A stretch of 64,000 nucleotides of DNA from CAZICM01 sp964537685 (GTDB taxonomy: Bacteria > Myxococcota_A > Polyangia > Polyangiales > Polyangiaceae), in NCBI GenBank assembly GCA_964537685.1, contig CAZICM010000006.1:62001-126000 (forward strand), given 5' to 3'. Positions 17,716 to 25,944 of the stretch are shown piece after piece; the stretch's first letter is position 1; each line of letters starts with the position of its first letter. Under the pieces are notes generated by a model that saw only the letters and a program-made list of their open reading frames with translations, was not told the origin of the DNA and did not search any database. A program made the position numbers and the translations under genes.

Positions 17716-18182
17716 GCCGGGTCCTCCTTTGCTCCGCCCACCCAGGCCACAAGCGTCTTGTAGTCAGGATCGTCCTTGTTGATAAATACATTGGAAGCGC
17801 CATAATCCAGCGCTCCATGATAATAGCCTCCTGCCTTGGTATTCAGCGGTTTTAATAGCAAAAGGCTCTGATCGGGCTGGCTGATATCGACCATGGCCCG
17901 GGCCGAATCAAAATTAAAAGAGCCCTCCTCGGGACGCATAAATGCATTGCGCTGCTCTTCCGTGCCCGCGCTCCGCAGCCTATTTCTTCCGAATACCTTA
18001 AAATACCGCCGCCCATCGCCGTGGCATGCAAAAGCCCCGCACGATTTGGTCAAAACGGGCTGAACCCGGCAGCGGAAATACGGCTCGTCCAAGGCCGCCA
18101 AGGGCTGCTCATCTTTCAAATCGCCCCGGCAGCCCAAGCCCGCCAATGCGGCGAAGATCAAAAAAATGGCTCTTCTGCGCAT
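17688..18182 (-). CDS. short CX4CH lipoprotein, cytochrome c-like
   Basis: A 164-residue lipoprotein with lipobox ALAGLGCRG. Its core, YFRCRVQPVLTKSCGAFACH, aligns with the longer paralogue at 16049 and also gives a CX4CH heme site (CGAFACH). Downstream, FGRNRLR, NFDSARAMVDI and YKTLVAWVGG repeat the paralogue's landmarks. It shares one base with the start of the upstream DUF3570 gene and overlaps the next gene, so it sits within a tight operon. It is a likely outer- or inner-membrane-bound single-heme protein; heme attachment is predicted, not shown. Confidence 0.7.
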   Translation of the reverse strand: MRRRAIFLIFAALAGLGCRGDLKDEQPLAALDEPYFRCRVQPVLTKSCGAFACHGDGRRYFKVFGRNRLRSAGTEEQRNAFMRPEEGSFNFDSARAMVDISQPDQSLLLLKPLNTKAGGYYHGALDYGASNVFINKDDPDYKTLVAWVGGAKEDPACVEPGSDL

Positions 18183-19285
18183 TAAAACGATGCTCCAATA
18201 CCGAGCTCCCCAAGGATGCCAACCCGGTTTTCAAGGCGCGGAAAATTAAAAAAGTGAAAGGCAAATGCCTCGGCTTTTAAATCGGCCCGAAGCTCGTGAA
18301 AAATGGGCAAAGGACTGCCCCGGTAGCCGACGCGAAGCCCTCCAAAGGCATCCATAAAGCCTGAAAGCTCGCGGTCGGCTGTCATATACCGCATCGGTTT
18401 TTCATAGCGGGCTTCATAAAACTCGGCGCTGTTCTGAATATAGCCGCGAACCGATGCCGCCGTTTCAATAGGCCCAAACCCAATCACATATTCGACCCCC
18501 GCCGTCGCCGACACAATTCCCCAGTCATCGAGATATCCCCGAAGCGTGGAGCGTATGGCGCTATCCGAGAAAATATGCCGGTTCCATCGAAGGCCAAGCG
18601 CATGACGCAGCCTTCCGTCAGGTACGCTTTCTGGATTGGAATAGGTAAAATTCGCAAGCGACGGGGATGCGATATATACAAATCGGTAAGGGCTCGCTTG
18701 ATATCCAGATAAAATCATCAGGGTATAGGTGGCATTCAGTAAATCGGCCGGGCTTAATACCAGTGTCGCGTCCACTGCTACAGAGCCCTGGGTTAAATCC
18801 TGCCGGTAGTTGATATCTCCGGAACGGTAGACCTCATTGAAGGTAATCGAGCCTCCAGCGCCTAGGGTCAGCACATGATCGAAAAAATCATGCGAGCCTC
18901 CCGCCCGGATGCTGTGCGACGTCCAGTCGTTTTCATCCGAAAATACATAGCCAAGACTCGCCGTCCGCGTGCCATCCGCATACGAAACAGAGCCTTCCAG
19001 TTCGTGGCGCGTTTCATCAAAACTCTTCGTCGCCGCCGATACCACGTCCACCGACGCGCTCGTAATGATGTCCGCCAAATAGCGAGCTTTAATCGTTACG
19101 CGGTCTTTAATCGTTCCCCGCAGCGCCACCGTCGTCGTGCTGATAAAGGTCTGATCCGAGTCTTGATAGACGCTGGAACGCCCATCGATCGCCACCGTGG
19201 GCTGCGCATGACTGCGCAGATCGAGGCTCATCGCCAAGGCCAGCGCAACAAAACCATAAGCAAGCCGGCTTAATTGCATCCGCAT
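18182..19285 (-). CDS. DUF3570 outer-membrane beta-barrel protein
   Basis: A 367-residue predicted outer-membrane barrel with a signal peptide (FVALALAMSLDLRSHAQ) and alternating amphipathic strands through to a terminal GILGELGIGASF. It opens with VAIDGRSSVYQDSDQTFI, the conserved strand of DUF3570 proteins. Its ATG lies inside the last codons of the DUF4266 gene, a 16-base overlap, and I recall DUF4266 and DUF3570 genes as frequent neighbours elsewhere, often with thioredoxin-like or ApbE genes. Here they are followed instead by heme-motif proteins, which suggests the barrel serves a surface redox complex. Function is unproven. Confidence 0.8.
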   Translation of the reverse strand: MRMQLSRLAYGFVALALAMSLDLRSHAQPTVAIDGRSSVYQDSDQTFISTTTVALRGTIKDRVTIKARYLADIITSASVDVVSAATKSFDETRHELEGSVSYADGTRTASLGYVFSDENDWTSHSIRAGGSHDFFDHVLTLGAGGSITFNEVYRSGDINYRQDLTQGSVAVDATLVLSPADLLNATYTLMILSGYQASPYRFVYIASPSLANFTYSNPESVPDGRLRHALGLRWNRHIFSDSAIRSTLRGYLDDWGIVSATAGVEYVIGFGPIETAASVRGYIQNSAEFYEARYEKPMRYMTADRELSGFMDAFGGLRVGYRGSPLPIFHELRADLKAEAFAFHFFNFPRLENRVGILGELGIGASF

Positions 19286-19494
19286 CCGCCGCCCACCGTT
19301 CCATAGCCGCCCGAGGAGCCTTCCCGGTACTCAAACACATGCTGCTGTAACAGCGTCGATTCAGGCGAGGGATCGAGCTGCATTTTGGGCTTCGCCAGCT
19401 TGCCCCGTTCCCAAGGCTTTACCGGCGCGCAACCCATGGCCAAACAGCCCGCGAGCAACACAAGGACAAACCTTTTCCAAAAAAGGGGCTCCAT
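19270..19494 (-). CDS. DUF4266 small lipoprotein
   Basis: A 74-residue lipoprotein: MEPLFWKRFVLVLLAGCLAM, lipobox AMGC, then APVKPWERGKLAKP, the DUF4266 signature, and a very short mature chain ending in GGGCGCN. The ATG at 19494 is the only start giving a signal peptide; the frame extends upstream but codes for Arg-rich junk there. The terminal Gly-Cys-Gly-Cys motif is striking for such a small protein and suggests metal binding, cofactor attachment or modification. The stop codon lies inside the start region of the DUF3570 gene, consistent with coupled expression. Confidence 0.85.
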   Translation of the reverse strand: MEPLFWKRFVLVLLAGCLAMGCAPVKPWERGKLAKPKMQLDPSPESTLLQQHVFEYREGSSGGYGTVGGGCGCN

Positions 19495-19520
19495 CGTGAA
19501 GCATGCTCGCCTTGTCTGGT

Positions 19521-20336
19521 TTAGAAAGCAAGTCCGCCGCCTACGCTGACGGCGCGTTCGCCCAAGGGCACGGCTTCCGCGAAGAGATCGACACCGCCGG
19601 GCAGCGAGGACGAAAAGCCAAGCGCAAGCTGATAGTGATATTGGTCGGTGCCTTGGATGTCTTGGCCTTGGAAGCGCCAAAAGATAGGGCCGCCAAAGAC
19701 GCGAACGCCCGCATAAGGTGTGAGCGCATTCCAAAAGGTTTTTCCAACGATGAAGCCCAGGCGCGCGTCGGCCGCGAAAAACGAGGCGTCTGTATCGCTG
19801 GAGCCGGAAGGGGAAACATTTTGAGGGAGTGCAGGGGCCGATCGTTCTTTGGATGTGCTCGCGCCGGAGACCGCAATGGTCATGGTGAGCAAGCCGAAAA
19901 AGGGCAGGGTGCCCTGGCCATCCCACATCCTGTACGAGCCCGAAATCGAGCCCAGCCAGCCGGGATTGAGCGTGTGGCGTTCGCCTCCCATGTCTATGCG
20001 CCCAAGAAAGCTTGTTCCAGCGCCCGCAACCAAATTCCACCGTTCAGATAGCCGGTATTCAAACGATGCGCTGACGGCCCGTCTTTGAATCGTGGCCTCC
20101 ATGTCGTTGCTAAACGATAAATCTGTGCCGAATACGCCATACGCGAGGCCCGCGCGAAAGCGCGCCGGACGCACGGAAACGCTGGTTTCGTAGGGTTCGT
20201 CGCCTGTGCAGGTGCGTATGCCTGTTGGACCAACAGGCGGCGAAAGTCCTCAAGCCTTCGCGTCTTTGGCCCAAATAAAAACGCTTAGCGACGCCATCGC
20301 GCTTATCGCCAGTGCACGGCAAGCCCAAGAACGCAT
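19521..20336 (-). pseudogene. exported beta-barrel protein interrupted by a single in-frame TGA
   Basis: From the ATG at 20336 the frame reads a clean signal peptide (ALAISAMASLSVFIWAKDAKA), then TGA at 20250-20252, then continues open in the same frame for about 240 codons. The continuation has barrel-like strands (FRAGLAYGVFGTDLSF, ASFEYRLSERWNLVAGAG, AVSVGGGLAF at the end). A GTG at 20174 could start a shorter product, but it would lack export. The simplest reading is a nonsense mutation or a base-call error. Read-through or Sec insertion is less likely. The gene starts eight bases after the enoyl-CoA hydratase stop and leads into DUF4266. Confidence 0.7.
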
Positions 20337-20343
20337 GCTTCAC

Positions 20344-21102
20344 CTATCCTTTGCGCGACATAAACGAAGCCATCGCCTCTTGATGCGCGGGCCCGCCCCA
20401 GCGCGCAATAAAGGTCGCCTGTTCGCGTGATACCGCATCCGCCCGCATCGCTTCGCGCACGCCTCGCAAGGTCTTCTTGATCGCGCTCACCGCCGAGCGT
20501 TCGTTTTTCGCAATGCGGCCAATGAAGTCGAGTGCGGCTCCCCGCGACATATTCTGCGGAACCACCTGGCCGGCAAGCCCCATCCTCAAGGCTTCATCCG
20601 CCGAAATACTATCGCCCGAAAACAAAAGCCTCGCCGTCTGCTGAGGCCCGCATAGCTCCAACAGCCTCGCCATCCCGCCCCACGCCGTCGACAGCCCCAT
20701 CTTCGCCTGGCGAAACGCAAGGCTGGTGTGCTCCTCCATGATCACAAAATCGCAGAGCAGCAACAGCTCGCAGCCGCCTCCAAAGACATGCCCCGTTACC
20801 GCCGCGATCACAGGCACATCACAGTGCTCCAGCACTTCCATCTCGTGCCCCATCGCGACCACTTCACGGCCTCCGTCCGGATGACCCACGATCTGTCCAA
20901 GCTCTTTTAAATCGCCTCCCGATATAAACACCGGATCGCTGTTCGCCGTAAGCACGATGCCCCGGATATCCGGCTCTTGGCTCAACTGCGAAACCGCCCG
21001 CGCGAGCGCCTGCGCCAGCTTGCGATCGATCGCGTTTTTCGCGCCCGGCCTGTCAATCACCAGCACCGCCGCACAGGAGGTGCGCTCAATACGAAGGTTC
21101 AT
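20344..21102 (-). CDS. enoyl-CoA hydratase/isomerase family protein
   Basis: A 252-residue crotonase-fold enzyme. DRPGAKNAIDRKLAQAL is the N-terminal strand-helix, SGGDLKELGQ the first oxyanion loop, and VFGGGCELLLLCDFVI the second. The classical catalytic Glu pair is only partly evident (CE in the second motif, and TAWGGMARL where many hydratases have a second Glu), so it may be an isomerase or hydrolase variant. It overlaps the upstream RimK-like gene by four bases (21099-21102). Cytoplasmic; probably acts on an acyl-CoA. Its pairing with the ligase and envelope genes has no obvious metabolic logic. Confidence 0.88.
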   Translation of the reverse strand: MNLRIERTSCAAVLVIDRPGAKNAIDRKLAQALARAVSQLSQEPDIRGIVLTANSDPVFISGGDLKELGQIVGHPDGGREVVAMGHEMEVLEHCDVPVIAAVTGHVFGGGCELLLLCDFVIMEEHTSLAFRQAKMGLSTAWGGMARLLELCGPQQTARLLFSGDSISADEALRMGLAGQVVPQNMSRGAALDFIGRIAKNERSAVSAIKKTLRGVREAMRADAVSREQATFIARWGGPAHQEAMASFMSRKG

Positions 21103-22100
21103 GACGCGGCTTTCCGGTTCCGGTTCAGCACAACCACTCGTCTCGATGAGCGAGGCATCTTGCGCTCGTCTTCAATCACCCGATCGAGCCGCTCATCCAG
21201 CTCGCGCTTGGACATCTGTTTGTGTATCGCCACGTATTTCTCGGCATGCTCAATGATCGCGCCCGCTACATCGGTGCCTGTCGCCTGCTCGATGCCTTCC
21301 AAGCCCGGCGAACTGTTGATCTCTAAAATCTTCGGCCCAGAACGCGATTCGAGCATATCCACGCCCGCCACTTCGAGCCCCATAATCTTCGTCGCCCGCA
21401 CCGCCACGCGCCTAAATGCCGAAGGCAAATGCACGGCCCGGCTCTTTCCGCCCCGGTGCAAATTCGAACGGAATTCACCGGGCTTTGCCGTGCGCCTCAT
21501 CGCCGCAACCACTTTGCCGCCGATCACAATCGCCCGGATATCCCGCCCTTTGGACTCCCGGATGTACTCCTGCAGAATAATGTCCTGCCCCATCGCCCAA
21601 AACGTTTCCAACAGCGAATGCACCGCTTGAGGCGTCTCGGCGATCATCGTTCCAATGCCCTGCGTGCCCTGCTGAAGCTTCACAATCGCTGGACATCCGC
21701 CCACAAGCTCCAGCGCCGATTCAATCGTCGAAGGACTTCGCCCGCAAATGGTGATGGGTACGTCGATATTGCGCCGCGTGAGCAACTGAAGCGCCCGAAG
21801 CTTGTCCCGGCTTCGCGAGATGGCGATCGCTCCATTGAGCACAGGCACACCCATCAAATCGAACTGCCGCACCACCGCCAGCCCGGTATTCGTAATGCTC
21901 GCCCCAATGCGGGGAATCACGATATCGCAGCGGGGCGCCGGCTCTCCGCCTATCAGCAGCGTCGGCCTGCCGCGCGAAACAACAATCAGACAATCGAGCG
22001 GATCGATAACGCTCACCTCGTGGCCTCGGCTCCGCGCAGCCAGGACAATGCGGCTTGTGGAGTAGAGCGAAGCGTTGCGGGACAGAATGAGGCAGCGCAT
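21099..22100 (-). CDS. rimK: RimK-family ATP-grasp ligase
   Basis: A 333-residue ATP-grasp enzyme of the RimK family, which adds glutamate to ribosomal protein S6 or makes related amide bonds. The N-terminal MRCLILSRNASLYSTSRIV, the PRIGASITNTGLAVVRQFD segment, and the ATP-grasp core (VKLQQGTQGIGTMIAET, QEYIRESKGRDIRAIVIGG, VAGVDMLES, ILEINSSPGLEGIE) are all present with usual spacing. An extra tail of about 45 basic residues (ERKMPRSSRRVVVLNRNR) follows the domain. It is the first gene of the minus-strand block and is divergent from the acyl-CoA dehydrogenase. S6 as substrate is assumed from the family. Confidence 0.85.
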   Translation of the reverse strand: MRCLILSRNASLYSTSRIVLAARSRGHEVSVIDPLDCLIVVSRGRPTLLIGGEPAPRCDIVIPRIGASITNTGLAVVRQFDLMGVPVLNGAIAISRSRDKLRALQLLTRRNIDVPITICGRSPSTIESALELVGGCPAIVKLQQGTQGIGTMIAETPQAVHSLLETFWAMGQDIILQEYIRESKGRDIRAIVIGGKVVAAMRRTAKPGEFRSNLHRGGKSRAVHLPSAFRRVAVRATKIMGLEVAGVDMLESRSGPKILEINSSPGLEGIEQATGTDVAGAIIEHAEKYVAIHKQMSKRELDERLDRVIEDERKMPRSSRRVVVLNRNRKAAS

Positions 22101-22321
22101 GAAGGGAGCGCGAGGCTAGCAGAGCGTTCTCCGTCCGTGCACGCGCGCAGCTTTTTAGCGAAGGTCCTTTATGGTTCAGGTTTTTTTTCAATGAAACAGT
22201 GGAGCTTCCCGGCGAGAAATGTTTCGTGTACGAAGTAATCAGGCTGGGCAGGCCGGGTAAACCGAATGGTTCTGGCACGCGATGAGATCCGGCGGGACGA
22301 CAGACGAAAGAGAGGAAGCCC

Positions 22322-23491
22322 ATGTGGCAACCGTTCACGGACGAACACGAGCAATTTCGAAGCACGGTGCGATCATTTGCGGAGAAGGAACTCGCGCCGC
22401 ACGCCGAGCAATGGGAAGAGGACGAACTCTTTCCGAACTGGGTGTTCAAGAGAGCGGGTGAGCTTGGGATTTTGGGGGCTCATTTTCCCGAGGAGCACGG
22501 AGGGGCAGGGCAGGACTATTGGTTTTCGGTGGTGAAGGCCGAGGAGCTTCCGCGGTGCCGTGCGGCGGGAGTGACGATGGGGCTGTTGGTTCAGTCGGAC
22601 ATGGCCACGCCGGTCATCAGCGATATCGGCACCAAAGAGCAGATTGACGAATTTTTAAAGCCGGCGCTTTCGGGCGACAAGATTGCGGCGCTTGGCGTAT
22701 CCGAGCCAGCGGCGGGAAGCGATGTAGCAGGCATTCGCACGGTCGCGCGCAAAGACGGGGACGACTACGTACTGAGCGGCCAGAAGACATTTATTACCAA
22801 CGGCACGCGGGCAAACTTCGTCACATTGCTAGCGAAGACCGATCCGGACAAAGGCGCGCACGGCTGTTCATTCTTTTTGGTTCCGACGGATCTCAAAGGC
22901 TTTCAAGTGGCCAAGAAGCTCAAAAAGATCGGCAACAAATCATCGGACACGGCCGAACTTTTCCTCGACGAAGTGCGCGTTCCCAAGCGCTACCGGTTGG
23001 GCGAAGAGAACATGGGCTTCATGTATCTCATGCAGAACTTTCAGACGGAGCGTTTGATCGCGGGTGTGAGCGCGATTGCCGGAGCGTTCTTGGTGATGGA
23101 CTACACGATTCAATACGGCCGCGATCGGGTTGCCTTTGGCAAACCGATCATCAAGCGCGAAGTGTGGCAGCACAAGTTCGTCGACTTATTCACGAAGCTC
23201 GAAGGCGCCAAAGCCTTTAATTACAAGTGCGTCGATCAGTACAACGACGAGCGTTACGCGAAAAAACAGCCGCTTTCGTTTGAGACGGTGAAACTCATCT
23301 CGATGGCGAAGATATTGGCGGGCGATGTCGCGAGTGAAGTGATGGACAACTGCCTTCAGTTTCACGGCGGCTGGGGTTACATCGAGGATTATCCGATTGC
23401 GCGGGCGTGGCGCGATCAGCGGTTATTGCGCATCGGCGGCGGCACCAGCGAGACGATGAAGTATTATTTGGCCAAGCTGATGGGTTTGTAG
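22322..23491 (+). CDS. acyl-CoA dehydrogenase
   Basis: A 389-residue FAD-dependent acyl-CoA dehydrogenase of fatty acid or branched-chain oxidation. Landmarks are LGVSEPAAGSDVAGIRT (flavin and substrate loop), YVLSGQKTFITNGTRA, FLDEVRVPKRYRLGEE, and the C-terminal FHGGWGYIEDYPIARAWRD followed by IGGGTSETMKYYLAKLMG. In many members the catalytic Glu is in the PIAR(x)YRD region or about 120 residues earlier; the exact base cannot be fixed by eye. The ATG at 22322 matches the usual length. It stands alone, divergent from the RimK gene, with the tRNA following. Confidence 0.95.
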   Translation: MWQPFTDEHEQFRSTVRSFAEKELAPHAEQWEEDELFPNWVFKRAGELGILGAHFPEEHGGAGQDYWFSVVKAEELPRCRAAGVTMGLLVQSDMATPVISDIGTKEQIDEFLKPALSGDKIAALGVSEPAAGSDVAGIRTVARKDGDDYVLSGQKTFITNGTRANFVTLLAKTDPDKGAHGCSFFLVPTDLKGFQVAKKLKKIGNKSSDTAELFLDEVRVPKRYRLGEENMGFMYLMQNFQTERLIAGVSAIAGAFLVMDYTIQYGRDRVAFGKPIIKREVWQHKFVDLFTKLEGAKAFNYKCVDQYNDERYAKKQPLSFETVKLISMAKILAGDVASEVMDNCLQFHGGWGYIEDYPIARAWRDQRLLRIGGGTSETMKYYLAKLMGL

Positions 23492-23623
23492 AACCTATTT
23501 CAGAGCGTATAGGCCGTGACAAAAACAAGCCAAACCAAGGGCTAAAACAAAAAAAGCGGGAGCGCGAAGATTTCACAAGACAAGCGAAGATAAAGCTTGT
23601 ACAGATCGCGCTCCCAAACCCAC

Positions 23624-23696
23624 GGGGTTGTAGCTCAGTTGGGAGAGCGCCTGACTGGCAGTCAGGAGGTCAGGGGTTCGATTCCCCTCAGCTCCA
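23624..23696 (+). tRNA. tRNA-Ala (anticodon GGC)
   Basis: A full cloverleaf: acceptor arms GGGGTTG and CAGCTCC with one G-U and one U-G pair, D-arm GCTC/GAGC, anticodon stem CCTGA/TCAGG around CTGGCAG with GGC at 23657-23659, and T-arm with GGTTCGATTCC. The discriminator base is A at 23696. CCA is not encoded (CAG follows). It reads GCC and GCU alanine codons. Confidence 0.96.
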
Positions 23697-23717
23697 CAGG
23701 ACGAAGGTAGATGTAAG

Positions 23718-23744
23718 AACGCCGGTGATTGCCGGCGTTTTTGC
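23718..23744 (+). terminator. intrinsic terminator after tRNA-Ala
   Basis: ACGCCGG (23719-23725) pairs with CCGGCGT (23732-23738) around a six-base loop, followed by TTTTG. This is a good Rho-independent terminator for the tRNA, and it lies directly at the 3' end of the convergent rhodanese gene. Confidence 0.85.
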
Positions 23745-23746
23745 TT

Positions 23747-24622
23747 TTAGGGCTCCCGCCCCACCCCAATCGGCAGCGCCTCATCCCGGCACCAATCGCT
23801 CCACGAACCCGGATACAAAAGCGCGTCCTGCCGCCCAATACACGCCAGCGCCAAGAGGTTGTGACACGCCGTCACGCCCGAGCCGCAATAACATACAATC
23901 GAATCTTCCGCCCCCACACCCATCCCCTCAAACCTCGCCTTGAGCTCGTCCACCGAAAGCATCGGCCCCGCCGGCGATACCAGGTTTTCCGTCAAGGGCG
24001 CCGATATCGCCCCAGGTATGTGTCCCGCCTTCGCATCCACCGGCTCCGTGATGCCTTCATAGCGCTCGCGAGCCCGCGCATCCAATAGCACCGGACGCCT
24101 TTGACCTGGGCCGCCCTGATTCAGCGCCTCGACAAGCCCCGCCTTGTCCACCGTCCCCGCGCCTCCAGGCTGGAGCACCATCTCATCGGCCATAAACACA
24201 AAAGGCTCGTCCGCCGATAGCGGGTATCCCTTCGCTGTCCATGCCTGAATCCCACCATCCAATACCCGCCCGCCCGAATGCCCAAAATACCGAAGCAGCC
24301 ACCACAGCCGCGCCGCTATCGCTCCTCCCATGTCGTCGTACGCAACCACAATCGAGGACGGCGTCACTCCAATTCCAGCCAGCGTGTGCGCAAAATCTTT
24401 GGCGTCCGGTAAGGGATGACGCCCAGGGCCGCGCTGCCCCGATAAATCCCGTTCGACATCCAAATGAACGGCATCGGGTAAATGCCCTTTTTCATAGGCT
24501 TCCGCACCCGCGCCCCGCTTGCCCAAATACCAGCGCACATCCACGATCCGCAGGTTTGGATCCGACAGGTGCCGATACAGCCATTCAGCGCTGACCATCG
24601 GTGTCGACCGTTCAGAAGCCAT
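23747..24622 (-). CDS. rhodanese-type sulfurtransferase
   Basis: A two-domain rhodanese of about 292 residues (thiosulfate or 3-mercaptopyruvate sulfurtransferase). The inactive first domain has LRIVDVRWYLGKRGAGAEAY and AYDDMGGAIAARLWW. The second has VLLDARARERYEG and the active loop VCYCGSGVTACHN, where the Cys that opens CGSGVTAC is catalytic; CG(S/A)GVTA is typical of this group. The start at 24622 (MASERSTPMVSAEW) is where homology begins; longer versions add 45 unlikely residues overlapping the next gene. Cytoplasmic sulfane-sulfur transfer is the family role. Confidence 0.93.
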   Translation of the reverse strand: MASERSTPMVSAEWLYRHLSDPNLRIVDVRWYLGKRGAGAEAYEKGHLPDAVHLDVERDLSGQRGPGRHPLPDAKDFAHTLAGIGVTPSSIVVAYDDMGGAIAARLWWLLRYFGHSGGRVLDGGIQAWTAKGYPLSADEPFVFMADEMVLQPGGAGTVDKAGLVEALNQGGPGQRRPVLLDARARERYEGITEPVDAKAGHIPGAISAPLTENLVSPAGPMLSVDELKARFEGMGVGAEDSIVCYCGSGVTACHNLLALACIGRQDALLYPGSWSDWCRDEALPIGVGREP

Positions 24623-24636
24623 GTCCCGCCCCCGAT

Positions 24637-25944
24637 CTAAAAGGTGCCCGTGAGTATCAGCGATGAAGGCCCAATGCGCGCCGATAATCTGGGCGCCGCA
24701 GAGCTTTTTTTCTCGTCGCTCTTCGCCTTCGATGAACCGCCCTCGGGCAGCAGCCATAGCGTGATCGACAGCGCCGCCGCCGCTCCCGCGCCAATCAATA
24801 AACCCGTGCCCACCGTCGAAAAGGTCTTGCGCTCGTCGTTCTTCGACGCGATCTCGCTGTACTCCGTCGCGGGTAAATTCGAGCCTTCTTCGCGCTTCTG
24901 GCTTAGCTCTTCAATTTCGTTGGCGCGGCTGTTCGCATTAAATAAAAGCACGCCGCCCACCGCTCCAAGCGCAACCGCAGTACCCGTCGCAATCCACGCC
25001 AAAGCCCGCCCTCCGCCCTTCTGAGGCGAAAGCGCAACCCGTGTCACCGACCCTTCCGCTGCATCGACATCCGTGCTCGCGCTCGCGCCGTCCGGCAAAC
25101 TCATTTTGACCGTGTGCTTGCCAGGCTTCACCGCAATACGCCCTTTTTCATCGGGCTTCTGGTCGTCTCCATCCACCGTCACCGATGCTCCGCCGGGCAC
25201 ATCCGATAGCTCGACAATCGCTTCCGGCTCGGGCACTTCAAAGGCCGAAGACTGCGAAGCCGAAGGCAAATCGCCAAACTTGTCCTGTGCCACAAGCTCG
25301 ATCTTGATACGCGCCTTCGGCCGTATCCACGAAGGATCGAGCGTTCCCCGGAGCGGGCCTTCCTGCGAAGGCGCAAGCGCCAAATCAAAAGAGCCTTCCA
25401 GCGCGCTCGAGGTCACCCGCGCCACCACCCTTAGCCATCCCGGAATCTGACTCGCCGACGCCGAAATCCTTACCGGCTGCCAGGCCACTTCGGGCTTCTT
25501 CACATCCAACTGGCTCAGGGTGACGTTCGCCCTCGAAAGTCTCTGCTTTCGCTCGGTTTCAGCCGCATTCCTGCACGCCGTCCTCACCTTCGGCGACTGC
25601 TCCCGCGCCACTTCCGGATCGTATCCCGCCGCGACCACAGCCTTTGCACACGCCGCCTCGCCGGCCTCCGCCCCCTTGCTCACCAGCGCCGCCGTCGTCT
25701 CCAACAGCCCCGCCTCCACCGCCAGCGCCTGAGGCAATTCCTTCTTCGGCAAATTGCTCAGCGTCCGAAGCGCATCCGCATACGCCCCGTTCTCCACCTG
25801 CTCTCGCGCGCGCGCCACAATGGCCGATAAATCCTCGGCCGCCGCCGGCTTTTCTGCGCCGCACACAAGCGCGGACACACCCAAAAAAAGCGCCCCAACA
25901 AAAGCGCCCCGCCTTGAATTTCGATACGTTTTCACGTGCCTCAC
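24637..25944 (-). CDS. secreted/membrane PEGA-domain protein, partner of the kinase
   Basis: A 435-residue envelope protein. It has a signal peptide (GAFVGALFLGVSALVCGAE) and a helical TPR-like N-terminal region (AREQVENGAYADALRTLSNL). Next come a beta domain and a PEGA-like repeat (VELSDVPGGASVTVDGDDQ, then VKPGKHTVKMSLPDG). Two hydrophobic segments follow (LAWIATGTAVALGAVGGVLL and a second at about residue 380) with a charged stretch between them. Its ATG overlaps the end of the kinase gene by four bases, so the two are expressed together. Myxobacterial kinases often have such PEGA-domain partners; it may be a substrate or scaffold, which is inference. Confidence 0.75.
   Translation of the reverse strand: MRHVKTYRNSRRGAFVGALFLGVSALVCGAEKPAAAEDLSAIVARAREQVENGAYADALRTLSNLPKKELPQALAVEAGLLETTAALVSKGAEAGEAACAKAVVAAGYDPEVAREQSPKVRTACRNAAETERKQRLSRANVTLSQLDVKKPEVAWQPVRISASASQIPGWLRVVARVTSSALEGSFDLALAPSQEGPLRGTLDPSWIRPKARIKIELVAQDKFGDLPSASQSSAFEVPEPEAIVELSDVPGGASVTVDGDDQKPDEKGRIAVKPGKHTVKMSLPDGASASTDVDAAEGSVTRVALSPQKGGGRALAWIATGTAVALGAVGGVLLFNANSRANEIEELSQKREEGSNLPATEYSEIASKNDERKTFSTVGTGLLIGAGAAAALSITLWLLPEGGSSKAKSDEKKSSAAPRLSARIGPSSLILTGTF

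Noticed and set aside
20250..20252. selenocysteine codon at the in-frame TGA
   Set aside because: The residue would fall just after a signal peptide in a barrel protein with no redox motif nearby; a mutation or error is simpler.
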